Assembly: GCF_001884135.1 (NCBI RefSeq)
Contig: NZ_MAOC01000078.1
Coordinates: 79,279 to 143,278, forward strand
Length of the DNA stretch: 64,000 nt
Reading direction: 5' to 3'
Origin: Bacillus nitratireducens
GTDB taxonomy: Bacteria > Bacillota > Bacilli > Bacillales > Bacillaceae_G
The stretch's first letter is position 1. Each line of letters begins with the position of its first letter. Positions 53,777-63,171 of this stretch are shown here, one piece after another. The notes under the pieces were generated by a model, which was not told the DNA's origin, did no database searches, and saw only the letters and a program-made list of their open reading frames with translations. Position numbers and translations under genes: made by a program.

Positions 53777-54712
53777 CTACAATGCAGATTCTTTTTTCTT
53801 TAATACAACATCTGCTAAACAGTCAATAAATGCATCCGATGCGTTTGGCATTTCTGGACGATAATATTTTGCGCCAATTTCATCCGTTACAACTTTACAC
53901 TCAAAGTCATTGTCATATAAAACTTCTAAATGTTCCGCAACAAATCCAACTGGTGCATATACGAATGAACTGTAGCCGTACTTTTCATTTAATTCTCTCG
54001 TTAAATCTTGTACATCTGGACCAATCCAAGGATCTGGTGTATTTCCGGCACTTTGCCAGCCAACTGCATAATTTGCTACTTCAGCGCCTCTTGCAATATA
54101 GTCAGCTGTTTCATTTAATTGATCTGGATATGGATCGCCCAGTGCGATAATTTTTTCTGGTAAGCTATGTGCAGATACAATTAACACAGCTTTGTCACGT
54201 TCTGCTTCTGACATACCGTTATATATACCTTTCACTGCATCGACCCAATACTGAATAAATTTCGGTTCTTTATACCAGCTATCGATGCCGTGAATTGTTA
54301 AGTTTCCAAGTTTTTCTGCTTCTTCTTGCGCTCGTCCTACATACGACTTCACGCTAAAAGTAGAATAATGAGGGGCAAGAACGAGTGCAATTGCATCTTC
54401 TATTCCATCTTTATGCATAGCTTGTACTGCATCTTCAATGAACGGTTCGATATGTTTTAAGCCAAGATACATGTGGTACTCTACTTCATCTTGCACTTCA
54501 TTTAAACGCGTCTCTAACTTTTTAGCTTGCTCTAATGTAATAGTAGCTAAAGGAGAAATACCACCAATTGCACGGTAACGCTCTGTTAAATCTTCTAGCA
54601 TTTCAGGACTTGGCTTTCTTCCTCTGCGAATATGTGTATAGTAACGTTCAATATCTTCTTCTTTATACGGCGTTCCGTATGCCATTACAAGCAAACCAAT
54701 TTTCTTTTTCAT
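53777..54712 (-). CDS. hemH: Coproporphyrin ferrochelatase
   Basis: Inserts iron into coproporphyrin III (CpfC) in this pathway. 311 residues with the iron-ligand block SAHSLPEKI and the metal-substrate region [24 protein letters not shown] precedes the ATG. It is 20 bases upstream of hemY. In the group a second hemH-like gene may exist, so this may be one of two copies. Confidence 0.94.
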   Translation of the reverse strand: MKKKIGLLVMAYGTPYKEEDIERYYTHIRRGRKPSPEMLEDLTERYRAIGGISPLATITLEQAKKLETRLNEVQDEVEYHMYLGLKHIEPFIEDAVQAMHKDGIEDAIALVLAPHYSTFSVKSYVGRAQEEAEKLGNLTIHGIDSWYKEPKFIQYWVDAVKGIYNGMSEAERDKAVLIVSAHSLPEKIIALGDPYPDQLNETADYIARGAEVANYAVGWQSAGNTPDPWIGPDVQDLTRELNEKYGYSSFVYAPVGFVAEHLEVLYDNDFECKVVTDEIGAKYYRPEMPNASDAFIDCLADVVLKKKESAL

Positions 54713-54726
54713 ACAGCCAATCTCCT

Positions 54727-55773
54727 TTACTTCGCTAACTGTTCTTTAGAGTATTCATGAATAAATGTAGTTAAGCGTTTTAATGTATCTGGATTTACTT
54801 CTGGGAATACACCGTGACCTAAGTTAAAGATATAACCTGGCTCTTTCATCCCTTGATCTAAAATACCTTTTACATGTTCTTCAATAACAGACCATGGTGC
54901 TAGTAAGAACGAAGGGTCCATATTTCCTTGTACCGCCTTGTGAACACCACGTGCGCGTGCTTCTTCGATCGGTAAGCGCCAATCTAAACCTACTACATCA
55001 AGAGGTAAGTCGTGCCATTCATTCACTAAATGTGCAGCACCTACGCCGTGCATAATCATTGGAACACCCATCTTACGAACTTCTGCAAAAATACGCTCCA
55101 TCGCTGGTTTAATAAATATACGGTAATCCGCTACATTTACTGTTCCAACCCAAGAATCGAAAATTTGAACCGCTTTTGCTCCTGCGTTAATTTGCGCTTT
55201 TAAATATGTAATAACCATATCTGCAAGCTTATCCATTAATGCGAACCAAGCTTTCGGCTCTGCATACATGAACGCTTTCGTATTATGGTAGTTACGAGAA
55301 GGACCGCCTTCAATCATATAGCTCGCTAACGTAAATGGAGCTCCTGAAAAACCGATTAACGGTACATCTAACATTTCTGTCGTTAATAAACGAATTGTAT
55401 CTAGTATGTAAGGTACGTCATCTTCTGGATTGATTTCCCCTAATTTTTCTACATCTTGTAAAGAACGGATTGGATTATCGATTACTGGACCAATACCAGA
55501 TTTAATTTCCACATCAACACCAATTGCAGGTAGTGGTGACATAATATCTTTATAAAGAATTGCTGCGTCTACGTTATATTGATCAACTGGCAACTTTGTA
55601 ACATAAGCGCATAATTCTGGATTATGTGTAATTTCAAATAAAGAATGTTTCTCTTTTATCTTTCTATATTCCGGCTGTGAACGACCTGCTTGACGCATAT
55701 ACCATGCTGGTACATACTCTGTACGTTCCCCCCTACATGCTTTTAAAAATGTCTCATTTATAGTTCTTACCAA
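54727..55773 (-). CDS. hemE: Uroporphyrinogen decarboxylase
   Basis: Decarboxylates uroporphyrinogen III to coproporphyrinogen III. Of about 348 residues, the start [16 protein letters not shown] is identical to B. cereus group HemE as remembered. Active-site motif [15 protein letters not shown] and [15 protein letters not shown] are intact. The TTG at 55773 lies eight bases after GGGAG and is preferred; the frame extends to 55800 through weaker codons. First gene of the hem operon. Confidence 0.95.
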   Translation of the reverse strand: MVRTINETFLKACRGERTEYVPAWYMRQAGRSQPEYRKIKEKHSLFEITHNPELCAYVTKLPVDQYNVDAAILYKDIMSPLPAIGVDVEIKSGIGPVIDNPIRSLQDVEKLGEINPEDDVPYILDTIRLLTTEMLDVPLIGFSGAPFTLASYMIEGGPSRNYHNTKAFMYAEPKAWFALMDKLADMVITYLKAQINAGAKAVQIFDSWVGTVNVADYRIFIKPAMERIFAEVRKMGVPMIMHGVGAAHLVNEWHDLPLDVVGLDWRLPIEEARARGVHKAVQGNMDPSFLLAPWSVIEEHVKGILDQGMKEPGYIFNLGHGVFPEVNPDTLKRLTTFIHEYSKEQLAK

Positions 55774-55962
55774 GACCCTAGCTCCCTTCCTTACCAACAC
55801 TTTTTCTTTAAATACGCTCTATTCCGATATTTATCTTTTTTTACTATACAGCTTGTAAAAACAAAATGCATAGCATTATGTACGTTGTTCATGAAATTGA
55901 CACAAATGTTCGTAAAACCGCTTACTATTATCACAACATTCTTATTATAGCACAGAGAAAAA

Positions 55963-58080
55963 CTACGGTTTAGCTACTTTTGACTTTTCTCCTTCACGGT
56001 TCGTTTGTGTGTTAAATGGCACAACGTAAAAACTTGGTTTTGAGAATATGTTAATAAACTTTTCCTCATATTTCCCAGCTCCTTTTACCGTCCCAACATG
56101 AGTATGAATTCCTTTTTCAACTTTATAAATCCGGTACATAATTCGCTCATCAGGAAGCGGCGTCCAACTTAGTTTCATCGTAAATAAACCGAAAGGACTA
56201 AATGCCAGTTTTGCCTCCACGTTTTTAATCTTATCTAAACGAATTGGCAGTCCAATTGTTTCAACACCTTTTGGCCGATGAAAACTCGCTTTATCTTGTA
56301 TGTTTGCTTTCGTTAAAATCTTTTTAAATAACATCGTTGCAGATGCATTTCCATCTTGTAATTGATGCTCTTTATCAGTGCGGTCATAACCAATCCAAAC
56401 TGCCCCTACTAAATTCGGTGTATATCCAACAAACCACATATCGCGCGCACCATGGTCATCATTCGGCAATGAAGTTGTGCCTGTCTTTCCAGCTAAAGCT
56501 CCATTATATACACCGGCTTTCGCCGTACCTTCTTTCACAACTCCTTCCAGCATCTTTGTCATGTACCATGCCGTTTGCTTTGAAAAGACTTTCGTTTCAT
56601 CTTTTGATGATTCTCCAATAACTGCACCGTGTCTATTTAACACTTTATCAATAACGTGCGGTTCAATAATATTCCCGTTCGCTAAAAAAGAGCGGTACAT
56701 TTTAACAAGATCAAATGGAGAAACACCATTTTTAAGCCCGCCAAGTGCCGTGCTTAAACCTGAGTCCGCAATATGAACATTTCCTTTCTCTAAATATTGC
56801 TTTCCCTCATCTACCCCTAATTCATTTAATAAAGAAACAGCTGGCACGTTTGCTGATTCTAATACCGCATCATACATCGTCATCTCTTTCGTATACTCAT
56901 GATTATAATTTCGAGGTTCATAGCCTTCAAACGAACTTTTTTCATTCGTTAATAAAGAATATGGATTATATTTTTTCGTCTCAAGTGCTGGTCCATATAC
57001 GATAAGCGGCTTTAAAACAGAACCAGGCTGCCTTTTTGCAAAAACACGATTAAGCCCTCTCGGAACATACTCTCTTCCGCCAATTGCTGCTTTAATTCCG
57101 CCAGTTTGATTATCCATTAATAAAAATGCACCTTGCGCCCCGTTTTCTTTACCAGGGAAATTTCTCGCATCTTGAAACTGGTTATATGCTACCTTTTGAA
57201 TTTTTTCATCCATCGGTACAACAAACGTATACCCTCCGCGAAGCACTTCTTGATGAGACAAACCGTATAAACGTGCTGCTTCATCTATAACCATATCGAT
57301 ATACGGCATATATGCAAGTTCACGTTCATCTGAATTTTTATAAAGAGCGATTGTTTTCCCCTGGTAACGAACACTATCTTCCGCTGTTAAATAGCCTTGT
57401 TTATGCATAAGTGACAAAACAAGATCACGGCGTTCCTTACTCTTCTCAGGGGATAAGTACGGTGAATAGCCATTTGGCGCTTTCGGAAGCCCTGCAAGCA
57501 TAGCCCCCTCTTCTACTGTTAAATCTGCTACATTTTTATTAAAATACAACTTTGCCGCCGCTTGAATTCCATATGCCCCATGGCCAAAATAAATATGGTT
57601 CATATACATTTCAAGAATTTGCTGCTTCGTATATTTTTGCTCTAATTGAAGAGAAATTGCGACCTCTTTCAATTTGCGTGTAAATGTTTTTTCACGAGTT
57701 AAAAAGACGTTTTTAGCTAATTGCTGCGTAATTGTACTACCGCCTTCTATCTTCTCTCCAGCTAACGCGTCTTTATAAAGCGCCCGAAATATAGAAGGAT
57801 AATCAATTCCTTGATGCTCATAAAAACGAGAATCCTCCACAGCAACAAATGCTTGCTGCACGTACTTTGGAATTTCTTCGATCGGCACGAGCTCTCTATT
57901 TTCTACATATAATTTCGTAATTTCTTTTCCTTTCTGGTCAACGATACGTGATGAAGAGTGGAAAACAAGCTGCTTTTCATCCATCATATAGCCACCAGCT
58001 AACACAATAAGTTTATAAAGTACAATTGCTACTACAAACGTTGCTAACCCGCCCAATAAAGTCCACTTTGCTTTCTTCAT
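55963..58080 (-). CDS. pbpF: Bifunctional penicillin-binding protein (PbpF type, class A)
   Basis: Synthesizes peptidoglycan strands and cross-links. The protein has about 705 residues. One N-terminal helix (about 10-30); the glycosyltransferase (GT51) domain (EDSRFYEHQGID, GGSTITQQLAKNVF); then a transpeptidase with SVLK (S-x-x-K), SAN and KTGTT. The frame extends to 58257 but an ATG at 58080 after GAAGG gives the conventional start MKKAKW. Divergent from hmoB, adjacent to hem genes as in B. subtilis. Confidence 0.93.
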   Translation of the reverse strand: MKKAKWTLLGGLATFVVAIVLYKLIVLAGGYMMDEKQLVFHSSSRIVDQKGKEITKLYVENRELVPIEEIPKYVQQAFVAVEDSRFYEHQGIDYPSIFRALYKDALAGEKIEGGSTITQQLAKNVFLTREKTFTRKLKEVAISLQLEQKYTKQQILEMYMNHIYFGHGAYGIQAAAKLYFNKNVADLTVEEGAMLAGLPKAPNGYSPYLSPEKSKERRDLVLSLMHKQGYLTAEDSVRYQGKTIALYKNSDERELAYMPYIDMVIDEAARLYGLSHQEVLRGGYTFVVPMDEKIQKVAYNQFQDARNFPGKENGAQGAFLLMDNQTGGIKAAIGGREYVPRGLNRVFAKRQPGSVLKPLIVYGPALETKKYNPYSLLTNEKSSFEGYEPRNYNHEYTKEMTMYDAVLESANVPAVSLLNELGVDEGKQYLEKGNVHIADSGLSTALGGLKNGVSPFDLVKMYRSFLANGNIIEPHVIDKVLNRHGAVIGESSKDETKVFSKQTAWYMTKMLEGVVKEGTAKAGVYNGALAGKTGTTSLPNDDHGARDMWFVGYTPNLVGAVWIGYDRTDKEHQLQDGNASATMLFKKILTKANIQDKASFHRPKGVETIGLPIRLDKIKNVEAKLAFSPFGLFTMKLSWTPLPDERIMYRIYKVEKGIHTHVGTVKGAGKYEEKFINIFSKPSFYVVPFNTQTNREGEKSKVAKP

Positions 58081-58147
58081 ACATCGGCCTTCTTTCCAAA
58101 TGATGGTACATTTATTATTTGAAAAAGAAGTATCTTTATGTATATAA

Positions 58148-58711
<564 letters not shown>

Positions 58712-58825
58712 TTTAAAAGTAGTACAACACCGGCCGTACGTGAAATTATATTAACGATTTTCCGAATATATCTATCACATTTTGAAATATATCAACGATT
58801 CAACTAAAGATATCGATTTAACGAC

Positions 58826-58865
58826 AAAAAAGGAAACACCATTACACACCGGTGTTTCCTTTTTC
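58826..58865 (-). terminator. Terminator of ydbS-ydbT
   Basis: AAAAAAGGAAACACC / GGTGTTTCCTTTTT; overlaps the ydbT stop codon. Confidence 0.85.
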
Positions 58866-60266
58866 TTTATACCAATTATATATACGAAGCGCGTCTTCTT
58901 TTCGCATATGCTTCACTTCATAACCATGTCCCGCCACCGCTACAGCAGCTGTACATAACTCGTCTTTCTTTTGAAAATAAGATTGATTGTATCCGACTAC
59001 TTGAATATGTCTTCTTCGCATGATCCCTGTGTATTTCGCGAGACCTCGGTGCACCATTACTAACTGATTGTCTCGTATCATATATCCACCACTTTTATAT
59101 CTAGCGTATGCAAGTAACGTAAATACGATAAATAGTGGTATCAGGGTGAATAACGCAATATTTTGTTTAAAATATATACTCGCACCGGCGATCGGCACTG
59201 CGAGTACGGCACTTGTAATCCAGCCCATAATAATATAACGGCGCAATGCAGCCTTCGGTAAAGGAACGATTTCTTCTTCTATTTCATATGGCAACTGTAA
59301 ATAGGCAAGTAGCTGCTGTACATCCTTTTTCTTCATGAAAGGATGTAACATCACTTCATTCCCTGCCGCTTCTATACTTTGAATGACTTCCACTTCGACA
59401 GAGCAATAACCGAAAGGCTGGCGAAGAATTCCTTCTTTTACAGTAATCGCTTGAATGCGGTGTAATTTTAACACAAACTCTTTCTTATCAAATAACCCTT
59501 GAACGATGCGAATTTCATTTCCGTTTCGCTCAATTTTAAAGTTCGCGTATTTTAATGCATAGCCGACCGTAGAAATGACCCACGAAATTGCCATTAAAAT
59601 CGCGGCCATAACGATTAATTCATATACACCGTTATCCATCACATACGCTTCCACTTTATTTATGAGCCATTTTGGAAGAAATTGATTAAACTCTGTGTAA
59701 ATAAGAAGTAATCCAGAAAACACTAATCCGAATCTACCAGACGTAATGGAAGCTACTAAAATCTCTTTCATCGTTAACTGATAAATCGTCTTACTTTCCT
59801 CTGTCATGGGCACTTCTTCACTCGCAGCGCTTCTTTTTTTATTTAGTAAGGCAATTAGTTCCTTCGCTTCATCTTCTTTAATACCAGCTAACATCACTTC
59901 CGGCTCACTACCGCCGCCCGCTACTTCTATATTTAATTTCGTAAGCCCAAGCATTTGATAAATGACATTAGAAGATGTACTAATGTTTTGCACACGGTCT
60001 TTATTTAAATAACTTTCCTTCTTCACAAAAACACCATGTTTAATATGTAAAATATTATTTTCAACCCAGTATACTTTGAAAAACCATTTTACAACTGAAA
60101 AAATAGCCATAATAAATAATACAAACAAAAGAACAAGATGTAAGAAATACCAAGGTTCTACTTCACCATCTGAACGAAATAAAACAAGAAAAATAAAAGG
60201 CAACAAAGCCGTAATTCGAATACCTAATAATATCGTAATCGGATGTTGCCTCTTATACATCCTCAT
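58842..60266 (-). CDS. ydbT: bPH_2-domain membrane protein (YdbT)
   Basis: A 474-residue membrane protein with three bPH_2-like strand domains (for example VENNILHIKHGVFVKKESYL, IVQGLFDKKEFVLKLHRIQAITV) interleaved with pairs of helices. Together with YdbS it matches the B. subtilis pair involved in resistance to amylocyclicin-like bacteriocins; this role is remembered from that species and not shown here. It overlaps ydbS by 14 bases. Confidence 0.85.
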   Translation of the reverse strand: MRMYKRQHPITILLGIRITALLPFIFLVLFRSDGEVEPWYFLHLVLLFVLFIMAIFSVVKWFFKVYWVENNILHIKHGVFVKKESYLNKDRVQNISTSSNVIYQMLGLTKLNIEVAGGGSEPEVMLAGIKEDEAKELIALLNKKRSAASEEVPMTEESKTIYQLTMKEILVASITSGRFGLVFSGLLLIYTEFNQFLPKWLINKVEAYVMDNGVYELIVMAAILMAISWVISTVGYALKYANFKIERNGNEIRIVQGLFDKKEFVLKLHRIQAITVKEGILRQPFGYCSVEVEVIQSIEAAGNEVMLHPFMKKKDVQQLLAYLQLPYEIEEEIVPLPKAALRRYIIMGWITSAVLAVPIAGASIYFKQNIALFTLIPLFIVFTLLAYARYKSGGYMIRDNQLVMVHRGLAKYTGIMRRRHIQVVGYNQSYFQKKDELCTAAVAVAGHGYEVKHMRKEDALRIYNWYKEKGNTGV

Positions 60267-60729
60267 CACTCACTTTCGCAAGCTCTCCAATTTGTCTTTT
60301 CAGCTGCTCTGCTTCTTCTTTCGTTAAACCGGGAATACTATGAGAAGTTGCCGCTGTTGAAATATGTAATTCTGCTAAATTATACTTTCTCATAATTGGG
60401 CCCTGTTCAATCGTTACGTGCTGCACACGAATCATCGGAATGAGTACGCGTTTTACAACGAACATTCCCTTTTGAATCTCAATCTCTTCTTCATTTAATC
60501 TGTAACTATAATAGCGTTGACGTAAATTTGGAAATACAAAATAATCAAGTGGGATAAATGTAATAGCACCTGTTACTAATAGTCCAAACAACCAGCCCCA
60601 CCAGTTAAAATTGATCATAAAAAAGAAATACGCAATTACGACTGCTAGTATAACTGCCGCCCCAATTAAAGCGTGAATTCTCCACACTTTCAGCATATTA
60701 GAATGAATCTCCCTTTCTAACGGCTGCAT
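60253..60729 (-). CDS. ydbS: bPH_2-domain membrane protein (YdbS)
   Basis: A 158-residue protein with two helices (about 20-70) followed by one bPH_2 domain (YSYRLNEEEIEIQKGMFVVKRV...QHVTIEQGPIMRKYNLAEL). GGAGTGATGAG precedes the ATG. The first gene of the ydbS-ydbT unit; the stop lies inside the start of ydbT, so translation is coupled. Confidence 0.85.
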   Translation of the reverse strand: MQPLEREIHSNMLKVWRIHALIGAAVILAVVIAYFFFMINFNWWGWLFGLLVTGAITFIPLDYFVFPNLRQRYYSYRLNEEEIEIQKGMFVVKRVLIPMIRVQHVTIEQGPIMRKYNLAELHISTAATSHSIPGLTKEEAEQLKRQIGELAKVSDEDV

Positions 60730-60802
60730 CTCATCACTCCAATTATATGAATTTATTAATTATATATTAGTTGGTATATACATATTTGTAAAATTATAGT
60801 TT

Positions 60803-61099
60803 TTACATCGTATCGATCATTTCTTTAAAATTCCCTTCATTAATCGAATACACATGAAACTGAATGTAATCTATTTCATTCGTATTAGGACGGGCATATG
60901 GCAAAATGTTAAATTTAGAAGCTGATCTTCCTAACATATCTACAATCATTAGAGAAACGTCAATATATTCGAAGTCTACACGGAATACTACTGCTTCTCC
61001 CGTAAATTCATAATCTTTAATCGCATCATAAGATTTATTCGCACTTATAAGCGTCACTTTTAGTAGTTGGTTTAAATTTTCTGGTTTAAAATTAATCAT
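60803..61099 (-). CDS. Hypothetical protein
   Basis: A 98-residue cytoplasmic protein of alternating helix and strand (INFKPENLNQLLKVTLIS, FTGEAVVFRVDFEYIDVSLMI). No family recognised. The ATG at 61099 is 8 bases after AAAGGAG; the longer frame to 61120 includes that site. It is not obviously linked to the neighbours. Confidence 0.65.
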   Translation of the reverse strand: MINFKPENLNQLLKVTLISANKSYDAIKDYEFTGEAVVFRVDFEYIDVSLMIVDMLGRSASKFNILPYARPNTNEIDYIQFHVYSINEGNFKEMIDTM

Positions 61100-61127
61100 A
61101 TACGCAGCTCCTTTTTTCAATAAAACA

Positions 61128-61345
61128 CTATGAAAACAGTGTAATCTTATAATTTCATAGCTTTACACATCAATTATATAAAAAATAAAGCTAGTTTTTT
61201 ATAAATTTTTTGATATAATTACTTACGGGAAACGGGAAGAATTTTGTCTTCCCTTGTGTTTTTATTTGCATCTAGTACTTTTGCTAGATGCCTTTTTTTA
61301 TGCTAAAAAAGGTACCCTCATATACTTTGAGGATACCTTTTCCAT
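61128..61345. repeat. Duplicated 200-bp unit, copy 1
   Basis: Near-identical to 62935-63166 over its whole length: an upstream GTGTAA-TTACAC pair, an AT-rich promoter, GGGAAACGGGA, a GCATCTAG hairpin with T run, and a minus-strand terminator (GGTACCCTCA...TTGAGGATACC). Copy 1 ends at the 3' side of the lipoprotein gene. Confidence 0.85.
61226..61299 (+). ncRNA. Putative small RNA, copy 1
   Basis: TATAAT at 61214-61219 precedes a ~74-base segment with a GGGAAG / CTTCCC hairpin and the terminator GCATCTAG / CTAGATGC-CTTTTTTT. There is no ORF with a binding site. The second copy (63037-63110) keeps the same features. Confidence 0.55.
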
Positions 61346-61349
61346 CAAT

Positions 61350-62345
61350 TTAGTGCACTTCAACGATTGTACCGTCTTCGAATACTTTAAATACACCAGT
61401 AAATCCTGGTCCACCTGCACCTTCTATTTTATATGTCGTATGCACTCTTATTTGATAATATTTCTTTCCATTCTCTACTTGCGTATTCTCTAGCGTGTAA
61501 TCATAGTCTTCTTTATATTCATTTTTGATATATTCTTTTGCTTTCTCAAAAGTAAATGCATTTTGATTCTTTCCTGTTTCTACTTTTTGGTTCTTTTCTG
61601 CTTCTACCTTTTGATTCTTTTCTGTCTCATTTTTTTGGTTCTTTTCTGTTACTACCTTCTGATTCTTTTCTGTCTCAGTTTTTTGGTTCTTTTCTGTTGC
61701 TACCTTTTGATTTTTTTCTGCCTCAGTTTTTTGAGTCTTTTCTGTTGCTACCTTTTGACTCGTTACTGCATCATTTTTTTGTGCCTTCGCTGCTGCCGCT
61801 ACATTCTTTGCAGTTTTTTCTTCTTCACCAATTTTAGTAACTAATCCTACGGCTTTTTTATTATATTCTTCAAGGTTCTTATTATCTTTTGTTTCTGCAA
61901 CTAGCTTATTTAATATCTCTTTCGCTTCTGCATAATTTTTCTTACTTATTAACTCTTCACTTTTCGCCAGTTGCTCGCTATACTTCTTTTTTTGTTCTAA
62001 GATGGCTAGCAGTGCTGTTCGTTCTTCCTTGGCTTGTTTTATAAGCGTAGTATTTCCATTCTTCATGTTCTCTACTTTTTCAAATGACTTGATCGATTCT
62101 TCTAACTTTGCTTCTTCTTTTAGCTTCACTGCTTCAATCATTGCTTTCGTTTGCTCTGCAAACACTTTTGCATCTGAATCATCTTTTTTCTCATCTAGTG
62201 CTCGTTCAAATGATGATAAAGCATTTTTATATTCTTTATTCGTTAACGCAGTCTTTCCTTCATCCATTGCTTTTTCAAAATCCCCATTACTACATCCAGC
62301 TAGCATTAAAAACATAAGTCCAATTACTGTTAATAACTTTCTCAT
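61350..62345 (-). CDS. Repeat-containing lipoprotein
   Basis: A 331-residue lipoprotein: lipobox LMLAGCS (Cys about 18), then a TPR-like helical region (about 25-165, YKNALSSFERALDEK and YAEAKEILNKLVAE), then a low-complexity repeat of the EKNQKV/TETEKNQK type (about 185-265), then a small C-terminal domain (about 270-331, YDYTLENTQVENGKKYYQIRV) probably beta. Terminated by the hairpin in repeat copy 1. Function unknown; the repeat number may vary between strains. Confidence 0.85.
   Translation of the reverse strand: MRKLLTVIGLMFLMLAGCSNGDFEKAMDEGKTALTNKEYKNALSSFERALDEKKDDSDAKVFAEQTKAMIEAVKLKEEAKLEESIKSFEKVENMKNGNTTLIKQAKEERTALLAILEQKKKYSEQLAKSEELISKKNYAEAKEILNKLVAETKDNKNLEEYNKKAVGLVTKIGEEEKTAKNVAAAAKAQKNDAVTSQKVATEKTQKTEAEKNQKVATEKNQKTETEKNQKVVTEKNQKNETEKNQKVEAEKNQKVETGKNQNAFTFEKAKEYIKNEYKEDYDYTLENTQVENGKKYYQIRVHTTYKIEGAGGPGFTGVFKVFEDGTIVEVH
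61552..61790 (-). repeat. Repetitive EKNQK-coding segment
   Basis: Degenerate direct repeats of about 30 bases encoding K-N-Q-K-x-E/T-T/A-E-K-N-Q-K. On the plus strand they produce long spurious frames of Phe/Leu/Ser residues. Confidence 0.8.
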
Positions 62346-62668
62346 TTTCTCTCCCCCTATATATGCTTAAAACAATAACCTCATATGTATAAAAGTCTGT
62401 GTAGTAATTAGGCTAAAAGTAAATTATGTACTACATTGCGCGCGGGAAAAGAAGTACATTTCATTTACTCTCATTACTTAAAACCCCTAAATAGTTGGTA
62501 GTCTTCTTCTTTTAAGACAGAAAGGAATTTTAATAATGTGCATAAAGCTCTCACTCAGGCTCTTTACTACACACACTCTTATACACATAGAAAATCATTT
62601 TTAGTTCATAGTTTGCTATTTCTTCAACTTTAAATATTCTCAGTTGATTGGAACTACAAACTATAATT

Positions 62669-62746
62669 TGTAACATACCGAAAACAACAGAAAACAAGAT
62701 GTAACAAAAGTCACATCTTGTAACCTTTCTGTAACACAAATGTAAC
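62669..62746 (+). promoter_or_regulatory. WalR-like TGTAAC direct repeats
   Basis: TGTAAC at 62719, 62730 and 62741 with exactly five bases between each, plus TGTAAC at 62669 and 62700. TGTWAH-N5-TGTWAH is the WalR (YycF) consensus. No plus-strand gene follows; the minus-strand lipoprotein gene starts 370 bases away. Confidence 0.5.
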
Positions 62747-62934
62747 ATAGTGATTTGAAACATGCAATGGTTTTTTTACATTATTTTCCCCTACCTATAT
62801 TGTAAGGCGTCAATAAGATTCCAAACTGAATTTCATCTTCCACCTACCGTTCGGCTATCGTCCTTCAAACACTTTAGGAAAGAGGCTTCTTTCCTAAAAT
62901 GTTAAAATTAATTACATAAATAGCTCTTTTTTTT

Positions 62935-63170
62935 AACAAAACTCTACGAAAACGTGTAACCTTTTACTTCCATAACTTTACACATCAAATATATATAATA
63001 AAGCTAGTTTTTTATAATTTTTTGAAATAATCACATACGGGAAACGGGAGACATTTATCTTCCCTTGTGTTTTTATTTGCATCTAGTACTTTTGCTAGAT
63101 GCCTTTTTTATTATGCCAAATAATATAAAAAAGGTATCCCCAAATACTTTGAGGATACCTTTTCACTTTT
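62935..63170. repeat. Duplicated 200-bp unit, copy 2
   Basis: Homologous to 61128-61345, with longer insertions near the end. It includes the minus-strand terminator of the adhesin gene (GGTATCC / GGATACC). Confidence 0.85.
63037..63110 (+). ncRNA. Putative small RNA, copy 2
   Basis: Same core GGGAAACGGGA and GCATCTAG-terminator as copy 1, behind an AAATAAT -10-like element. Loop sequences vary slightly but the GGGA.../...TCCC pairing persists. Confidence 0.55.
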
Positions 63171-63171
63171 A

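Larger units (their letters stand above)
62346..63171. other. Long region between lipoprotein and adhesin genes
   Basis: No convincing gene. A 70-codon minus frame at 62551-62763 lacks a binding site. It holds the WalR-like direct repeats (62669-62746), a hairpin TTTAGGAAAGA... / ...TTCTTTCCTAAA (62872-62897), and the second copy of the duplicated unit. Confidence 0.5.

Noticed and set aside
62551-62763. 70-codon minus-strand ORF between lipoprotein and adhesin genes
   Set aside because: Overlaps the WalR-like repeats, no start signal, low-complexity translation.
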